Below are positions 7,010 through 10,662 of a stretch of DNA of 10,662 bases, piece after piece. The notes beneath the pieces are model-generated. The model was not told the origin of the DNA. It made no database searches and saw nothing but the letters and a program-made list of their open reading frames with translations. Location of the stretch: assembly GCA_966249405.1 (NCBI GenBank), contig CBINDO010000289.1:1-10662 (forward strand). The letters are read 5' to 3'. This DNA is from SZUA-265 sp966249405 (GTDB taxonomy: Bacteria > Myxococcota_A > Polyangia > Polyangiales > Polyangiaceae). The position numbers and the translations under genes are program-made. Every line of letters starts with the position of its first letter. Position 1 is the stretch's first letter.

Positions 7010-7506
7010 CCCCCGACGTACCCGATCGCATCCAAAAGTCAGTCTTCCTGCGTGCTCCTTTGGAGCGCGTGTGGCGCGCGGTGAGCGACGCGCGAGAGTT
7101 CGGCACATGGTTTGGCGTGGACTTCGATGGGCCGTTTCGAGCCGGCGAGCAGCTCCGCGGGCGCATCACGCCGACCAAGGTCGATCCGGCGGTGGCAAAA
7201 CAACAGGAGCCTTACGCCGGCACCCCTTTCGAGTGGAACGTCGAGACCATCGAACCGCCGCATCGCATCAGCTTTCGATGGCATCCTTTCGCCGTCGAAA
7301 AGGGGCATGACTATTCGGCCGAACCGACGACGTTGATCACGTTCGAGCTGCACGAGGAAGCCGACGGCACGCGGGTAACGATCACCGAATCCGGGTTCTC
7401 CCGGATCCCGCTGGAGCGGCGCGCTCGAGCCTTCACGGCCAACGAAGGCGGGTGGCAGCATCAAACGCAGCTGCTCGACAAGTATCTCACCGTCTATGCC
7501 GCGTAA
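7003..7506 (+). CDS. SRPBCC domain protein, AHSA1-like
   Basis: This 167-residue protein of the START/Bet v 1-like (SRPBCC) superfamily resembles the activator of Hsp90 ATPase homologue 1 group. It is soluble, and the fold usually encloses a hydrophobic ligand pocket. Typical elements are an N-terminal strand and helix (KSVFLRAPLERVWRAVSD, 12-29), the W-F motif FGTWFG (33-38), PHRISFRW (86-93), a long strand pair LITFELHEEADGTRVTITES (111-130), and the C-terminal helix GGWQHQTQLLDKYL (149-162). The ATG at 7003 is chosen because an upstream TTG at 6952 lies inside operator 1 and adds residues absent from the family; AGG stands six bases before the ATG. Its last 11 bases overlap arsR, implying coupled translation. 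SRPBCC proteins paired with ArsR regulators are common. The ligand is unknown, and a role with Hsp90 should not be assumed. Confidence 0.88.
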   Translation: MNTPDVPDRIQKSVFLRAPLERVWRAVSDAREFGTWFGVDFDGPFRAGEQLRGRITPTKVDPAVAKQQEPYAGTPFEWNVETIEPPHRISFRWHPFAVEKGHDYSAEPTTLITFELHEEADGTRVTITESGFSRIPLERRARAFTANEGGWQHQTQLLDKYLTVYAA

Positions 7507-7837
7507 CACTGCCCGCGCGCTACTGGCTGCCGCACCCACCTTCGCAGCTTTGGGCGACCCTACGCGCCTGCGAGTGGTGGCTCGACTGAGCGAGCAGGGA
7601 CCACTCTCGATCACCAAACTGACGGAAGGCTCGGACATCACGCGCCAGGGCCTCACCAAACACCTGCAAGTGTTGGAGGACGCCGGACTCGTTGCAAGCA
7701 CACGTTGCGGGCGCGAGAACGTTTACGAACTTCAGCGACGTCGCTTGGCTGACGCGCAACGCTGGCTGGACGTGATCTCGGCGGAGTGGGACGGAACTCT
7801 CGCACGCCTCAAAACGTTTGTGGAGACCGATTCGTGA
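7496..7837 (+). CDS. ArsR/SmtB-family winged-helix repressor
   Basis: This 113-residue DNA-binding regulator probably represses its own operon. The family core is clear: FAALGDPTRLRVVARL (16-31), then helix-turn-helix elements with SITKLTEG (38-45) and the recognition region DITRQGLTKHLQVLEDAGLV (47-66), then a wing around ASTRCGRENVYEL (67-79). The metal-sensing ELCVCDL motif of ArsR/SmtB is absent; the only cysteine is C71 in the wing, so it is unlikely to be a classical metal sensor. It begins inside the SRPBCC gene with an 11-bp overlap and no Shine-Dalgarno, pointing to termination-reinitiation. The two palindromes before the operon are its probable targets. The inducer is unknown; it may be whatever the SRPBCC partner binds. 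Confidence 0.92.
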   Translation: MPRNTARALLAAAPTFAALGDPTRLRVVARLSEQGPLSITKLTEGSDITRQGLTKHLQVLEDAGLVASTRCGRENVYELQRRRLADAQRWLDVISAEWDGTLARLKTFVETDS

Positions 7838-7875
7838 GGACGGCGTCGTAAGGCGGCGTACTGGAAACCGCGCCA

Positions 7876-7925
7876 CCCCACGTAACCGTGGGGACACGGA
7901 AAAGCCCCTCCTCTTCCCCGAGGAG
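7876..7925. other. Two stem-loops between arsR and codA
   Basis: CCCCACG (7876-7882) pairs exactly with CGTGGGG (7887-7893) around TAAC. CTCCTC (7908-7913) pairs with GAGGAG (7920-7925) around TTCCCC. Neither has a following T-run on the plus strand. The GGGG of the first stem could also pair with CCCC at 7905-7908 or 7916-7919, so alternative folds are possible. They may end the ArsR transcript or form a leader for codA; the sequence alone does not decide. Confidence 0.35.
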
Positions 7926-7974
7926 TAGCGCATCGACCTGGCCTGCGGCGCGCGTGCTCGTGTATCGTATCCGA

Positions 7975-9285
7975 ATGACGGCCGCCCCGTTAACCCAAGT
8001 TGTAAACGCTCGAGTCGCGTCCCGGCCAGGCACTTGGGACATCCAGTTCCAAGACGGCGTGTTCACACACGTCGTGCCGCACACCAAGACGCTCACCACG
8101 CCGGTAACGACCCCGGGCACTCTCGATGCCGAAGGCAGACTGGTTGCCCCGCCCTTCGTCGAGCCCCACGTGCACCTCGACGCCGCGTTGACCGCTGGTG
8201 AACCGGCGTGGAACCAGACTGGGACGCTGTTCGAAGGGGTGCAGCGCTGGGCCCAACGCAAGATATCACTCAGCGTCGATGACGTACTGAAGCGCGCCCG
8301 CAAGGCGCTGAGTTGGCAGGCGGCTCGCGGCATTCAGTTCGTGAGGACCCACTGCGACGTCACCGACGACAATTTGACTGCACTCCGAGCCCTCTTGCAG
8401 CTCAAAACAGAGATGGCGCCGATCTTGGAGCTGCAGATCGTGGCGTTCCCACAAGAGGGCATCGTCTCGTTTCCTCGCGGCGCGGAGTTGGTGGAAGAAG
8501 CGTTGCGTATGGGGGCCGACGTCGTGGGCGCGACGCCCCACCTCGAGTTCACGCGTGATGATGGCGTGGTCGCCGTAAAAAAAGCGTTCGACTTGGCCGA
8601 ACGCTACTCGAAACTCGTCGACATTCACTGCGACGAAATCGACGACGAACAGTCACGCTTCCTGGAGGTGGTTGCCGCCGAGGCGCTCCATCGCGGCATG
8701 GGCCGTCGAGTCACGGCCAGCCACACGACGGCAATGGGCTCCTACAACGACGCCTACGCTTTCAAGCTGCTACAGCTGCTCAGCCGCGCGCAGTTGCACT
8801 TCGTCGCCAATCCACTCGTCAACATTCACCTGCAAGGTCGCTTCGACACGTATCCGAAGCGACGAGGCCTCACGCGGGTCAAAGAACTGTTGCAGGCAGG
8901 GCTCAACGTTTGTTTCGGTCACGACGATTTGGCAGACCCCTGGTACCCGCTCGGCACCAGCAACATGCTCGAGGTGCTGCATATGGGTTTACATGTTTGC
9001 CAGCTCATGGGTTACGAGGACTTGAACGACGCGCTGCGGCTCGTGACGACGCATTCGGCGCGCGCGTTGGACATCACGGACCGCTACGGCATCGAACCAG
9101 GAAAGCCGGCGAGTTTCGTCGTGTTGGACGCCGACAGCGAATACGATGCCATCCGGCGACAGGCGGCGGTCCTGTTTTCGTATCGCAACGGCCGGCGCAT
9201 CGCAGAGACGACCCCTGCGGTGACTCGTCTCTGTTTCGACGATACCGCCCAGGTAGTCGACTTTCGTCATTCTCCTGCGCAATAG
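7975..9285 (+). CDS. codA: Cytosine deaminase
   Basis: This 436-residue amidohydrolase converts cytosine to uracil and ammonia in the cytoplasm (pyrimidine salvage). It is colinear with E. coli CodA with a constant shift of four residues through the active site: metal ligands H65 and H67 in PPFVEPHVHLD, H218 in DIHCDEIDDEQSRF, and D317 in CFGHDD; catalytic E221; substrate contacts Q160 (AFPQEG), H250 (TASHTTAM), D318 and W323 (DPWYPLG). ANPLVNIHLQGRFDTYPKRR is also a CodA signature. The ATG at 7975 gives an N-terminus of the same length before the NAR motif as E. coli; the frame is open upstream to a GTG at 7888, but that extension is unlike the family. There is no clear Shine-Dalgarno. upp follows after 50 bp. 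The usual partner permease gene codB is not beside it. Confidence 0.96.
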   Translation: MTAAPLTQVVNARVASRPGTWDIQFQDGVFTHVVPHTKTLTTPVTTPGTLDAEGRLVAPPFVEPHVHLDAALTAGEPAWNQTGTLFEGVQRWAQRKISLSVDDVLKRARKALSWQAARGIQFVRTHCDVTDDNLTALRALLQLKTEMAPILELQIVAFPQEGIVSFPRGAELVEEALRMGADVVGATPHLEFTRDDGVVAVKKAFDLAERYSKLVDIHCDEIDDEQSRFLEVVAAEALHRGMGRRVTASHTTAMGSYNDAYAFKLLQLLSRAQLHFVANPLVNIHLQGRFDTYPKRRGLTRVKELLQAGLNVCFGHDDLADPWYPLGTSNMLEVLHMGLHVCQLMGYEDLNDALRLVTTHSARALDITDRYGIEPGKPASFVVLDADSEYDAIRRQAAVLFSYRNGRRIAETTPAVTRLCFDDTAQVVDFRHSPAQ

Positions 9286-9335
9286 CGCTCGAAACACGCT
9301 CGCGTTACACTGGCGCTCAGCCGAAGCCCTCTCTC

Positions 9336-9962
9336 ATGCCCCAAGTCACCCTCGTCGATCACCCTTTGGTTCAACACAAGTTGTCCGTCATGCGGCGGGA
9401 GGACACGCCGCCCATCACCTTCCGGCAGCTGGCAGCAGAAGTGAGCATGCTGCTGGCTTACGAGGTGACGCGGGATCTCCCGACGCGAGTCGAACCGGTT
9501 CGCACCCCAGTGGCACCTACGTCGGGAAAATTCATCGGTACCAACGTCATCCTGGTGAGCGTGCTGCGTGCCGGCAATGGCTTCCTCGACGGCATGTTAC
9601 AGATGATCCCGACCGCCCGCGTCGGACATGTCGGTATTTACCGCGACGAAGCCACACTCCAGGCCGTGGAGTACTACGTCAAGTTGCCCAAGCAGATCTC
9701 CGGGGGCTACGCGATCGTGGTCGACCCCATGTTGGCGACCGGCAACAGCGCCGTCGCCGTGGTGAACCGCTTGAAGGCGGAAAAGCCACGGTCGATTCGG
9801 TTCGTGTCGCTGGTGTCTGCGCCCGAGGGTATCAACCACTTGCACACGGAGCACCCGGACGTCCCACTGTTCACCGCCGCGATCGACAGTCACTTGAACG
9901 AACACGGCTACATCGTGCCAGGGCTGGGAGATGCCGGAGACCGGCTCTTCGGCACCACTTGA
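9336..9962 (+). CDS. upp: Uracil phosphoribosyltransferase
   Basis: This 208-residue enzyme, the usual family length, makes UMP from uracil and PRPP in the cytoplasm. It shows the PRPP-binding loop VVDPMLATGNSAVAVVNRLK, the ILVSVLRAGNGFLDGM segment, and the C-terminal uracil-binding signature YIVPGLGDAGDRLFGT. The family's opening VTLVDHPLVQHKLSVMRRE follows the ATG at 9336 directly, which fixes the start; the same frame is open far upstream inside codA, but that part is a shadow. It sits 50 bp after codA on the same strand with no visible terminator between them, so the two probably form an operon in which CodA supplies uracil to Upp. A long hairpin follows at 10021. Some Upp proteins have GGS where this has GNS in the PRPP loop. 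Confidence 0.96.
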   Translation: MPQVTLVDHPLVQHKLSVMRREDTPPITFRQLAAEVSMLLAYEVTRDLPTRVEPVRTPVAPTSGKFIGTNVILVSVLRAGNGFLDGMLQMIPTARVGHVGIYRDEATLQAVEYYVKLPKQISGGYAIVVDPMLATGNSAVAVVNRLKAEKPRSIRFVSLVSAPEGINHLHTEHPDVPLFTAAIDSHLNEHGYIVPGLGDAGDRLFGTT

Positions 9963-10020
9963 CGCACGTCGAAAGGAGCCGACGCGACACGGCTCAATCG
10001 CGCGTTGAGATGAGGCGCTC

Positions 10021-10067
10021 ATGAAACGAAACCGCCGCTACCCAAAGGTGCGGCGGTCTCGTTTCGT
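10021..10067. terminator. Bidirectional terminator between convergent upp and transporter gene
   Basis: ATGAAACGAAACCGCCGC (10021-10038) pairs with GCGGCGGTCTCGTTTCGT (10050-10067): 18 positions with one A-C mismatch and one T-G pair. The GC core ACCGCCGC/GCGGCGGT is followed by CTCGTTTCGTGGTT on the plus strand and TTCGTTTCAT on the minus strand, so both strands give a stem plus a T-rich tail. It lies 58 bp after upp and 41 bp after the stop of the convergent gene. Confidence 0.75.
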
Positions 10068-10108
10068 GGTTGGGTGCGCAACTCAAGAGGTGCACACCGT
10101 CGGTGACG

Positions 10109-10662
10109 TCACTCCGTGTAGAGGCGGTGGTCTTTCGTCTCGTGGATGTACTTGGTGCCGATAATCACCGTCACGATGCACACGAGGATCGGGTAAGCCA
10201 ACCCCATGTAGATCGCGTTCGGTCCCAACGTGGTTTTTGCCCACTCCGACGTCGTGGCAGCCGTGGCGATCAGCGGCAAGAAGCCGCCGAACCAGCCGTT
10301 ACCCAAGTGATAGGGTACCGACATCGAGGTGTATCGGAGGTGGGTGGGAAAGAGCTCGACGAGGAACGCCGCGATCGGGCCATACACCATGCAGACGTAC
10401 ACCATGCAGATGCACAGGATGAAAACCAAACCCGGCATGACGATCAAGTTGGGGTCGGGCGTCGCAAGACCGTCCGGGTTGCTGAAGTACTTGAGCCCCA
10501 TGAACAGAGGCACATAGGTGAGCGCTGCCAGCGCGCAGCCCCACATCATCAACTTCTTTCGGCCGATCCTATCGGACAGGTTACCGAAATAGACGAACAG
10601 CGGTGTCGTGAGCAATAGTGCGATCGATACTGCGAGGTACGCCTTCTGCCACGGTACCTTCA
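10109..10662 (-). CDS. MFS transporter, metabolite:H+ symporter (MHS/ProP-like), C-terminal part
   Basis: This is the last 183 residues of an inner-membrane transporter; the frame is open to the right edge, so the N-terminal half lies outside. The second-half loop motif GNLSDRIGRKKLM follows a hydrophobic segment, and GPIAAFLVELFPTHLRYTSM then YHLGNGWFGGFLPLIAT is the signature of the MHS group (ProP, KgtP, ShiA relatives). About five hydrophobic segments can be seen, corresponding to TM8-TM12, and the protein ends with a short charged tail (HETKDHRLYTE). MHS members move organic acids, osmolytes or similar solutes with protons; the substrate cannot be told from this part. It converges on upp and is separated from it by the bidirectional terminator, so it is not part of the pyrimidine operon. 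The first in-window initiation-type codon (TTG at 10615) is internal, not the start. Confidence 0.88.
   Translation of the reverse strand, partial: KVPWQKAYLAVSIALLLTTPLFVYFGNLSDRIGRKKLMMWGCALAALTYVPLFMGLKYFSNPDGLATPDPNLIVMPGLVFILCICMVYVCMVYGPIAAFLVELFPTHLRYTSMSVPYHLGNGWFGGFLPLIATAATTSEWAKTTLGPNAIYMGLAYPILVCIVTVIIGTKYIHETKDHRLYTE

Noticed and set aside
7876..7893. Perfect 7-bp hairpin as an intrinsic terminator of arsR
   Set aside because: No T-run follows on either strand, so it is listed only as a stem-loop of unknown role.
8910..9335. Upstream extension of upp inside codA
   Set aside because: It overlaps conserved codA sequence; Upp homologues begin at the ATG at 9336 and have 208 residues.
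10070..10618. 182-residue plus-strand open frame opposite the transporter
   Set aside because: The minus strand encodes clear MHS transporter motifs and membrane segments; the plus-strand product is rich in His, Arg and Asp without a fold signature.
10109..10662. The transporter as the missing cytosine permease of the codA-upp operon
   Set aside because: It belongs to the MHS branch of MFS, not to NCS1 or NCS2; it is convergent and separated by a terminator.

Overview
The window is GC-rich (roughly 60% by eye) bacterial DNA. It carries ordinary metabolic genes next to two large secreted lipoproteins with long Asp/Glu/Gly/Pro/Thr-rich tethers. Such tethered lipoproteins, together with the GC content, suggest a myxobacterium-like organism (Myxococcota, perhaps Polyangiales). 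This is an inference from style, because no rRNA or marker gene is present.

Layout, left to right. (1) Bases 3-254 hold the open 3' end of an unrecognised plus-strand gene, followed by about 500 bp with no convincing gene. (2) Bases 760-2373 encode a lipoprotein whose body consists of seven propeller-like repeats, six of them with a paired-cysteine loop. A good intrinsic terminator follows it. (3) Bases 2519-4864 encode a cytoplasmic isoamylase/GlgX-type glycogen debranching enzyme with all GH13 catalytic residues. (4) Bases 5156-6793 encode a second lipoprotein, with a fibronectin-III-like domain and an arylsulfotransferase-like beta-propeller. (5) Bases 7003-7837 hold a two-gene SRPBCC (AHSA1-like) and ArsR operon with an 11-bp overlap. 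It is preceded by two palindromes of identical design (YGCAAC-N6-GTTGCA) exactly 45 bp apart, the second covering the start codon. (6) Bases 7975-9962 hold a pyrimidine salvage pair: cytosine deaminase (codA), then uracil phosphoribosyltransferase (upp). (7) A long hairpin at 10021-10067 looks like a bidirectional terminator between upp and a convergent, left-facing MFS transporter of the metabolite:H+ symporter type, which runs off the right edge.

How the genes relate. CodA and Upp form a two-step route from cytosine to uracil to UMP. The SRPBCC/ArsR pair is very probably self-regulated through the two operators. The two lipoproteins and the debranching enzyme look like separate transcription units with no evident shared pathway. 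I found no mobile element, CRISPR array, tRNA or rRNA. The observations most worth following are the twin operators, the paired-cysteine propeller lipoprotein, and the divergent sulfotransferase-like lipoprotein.
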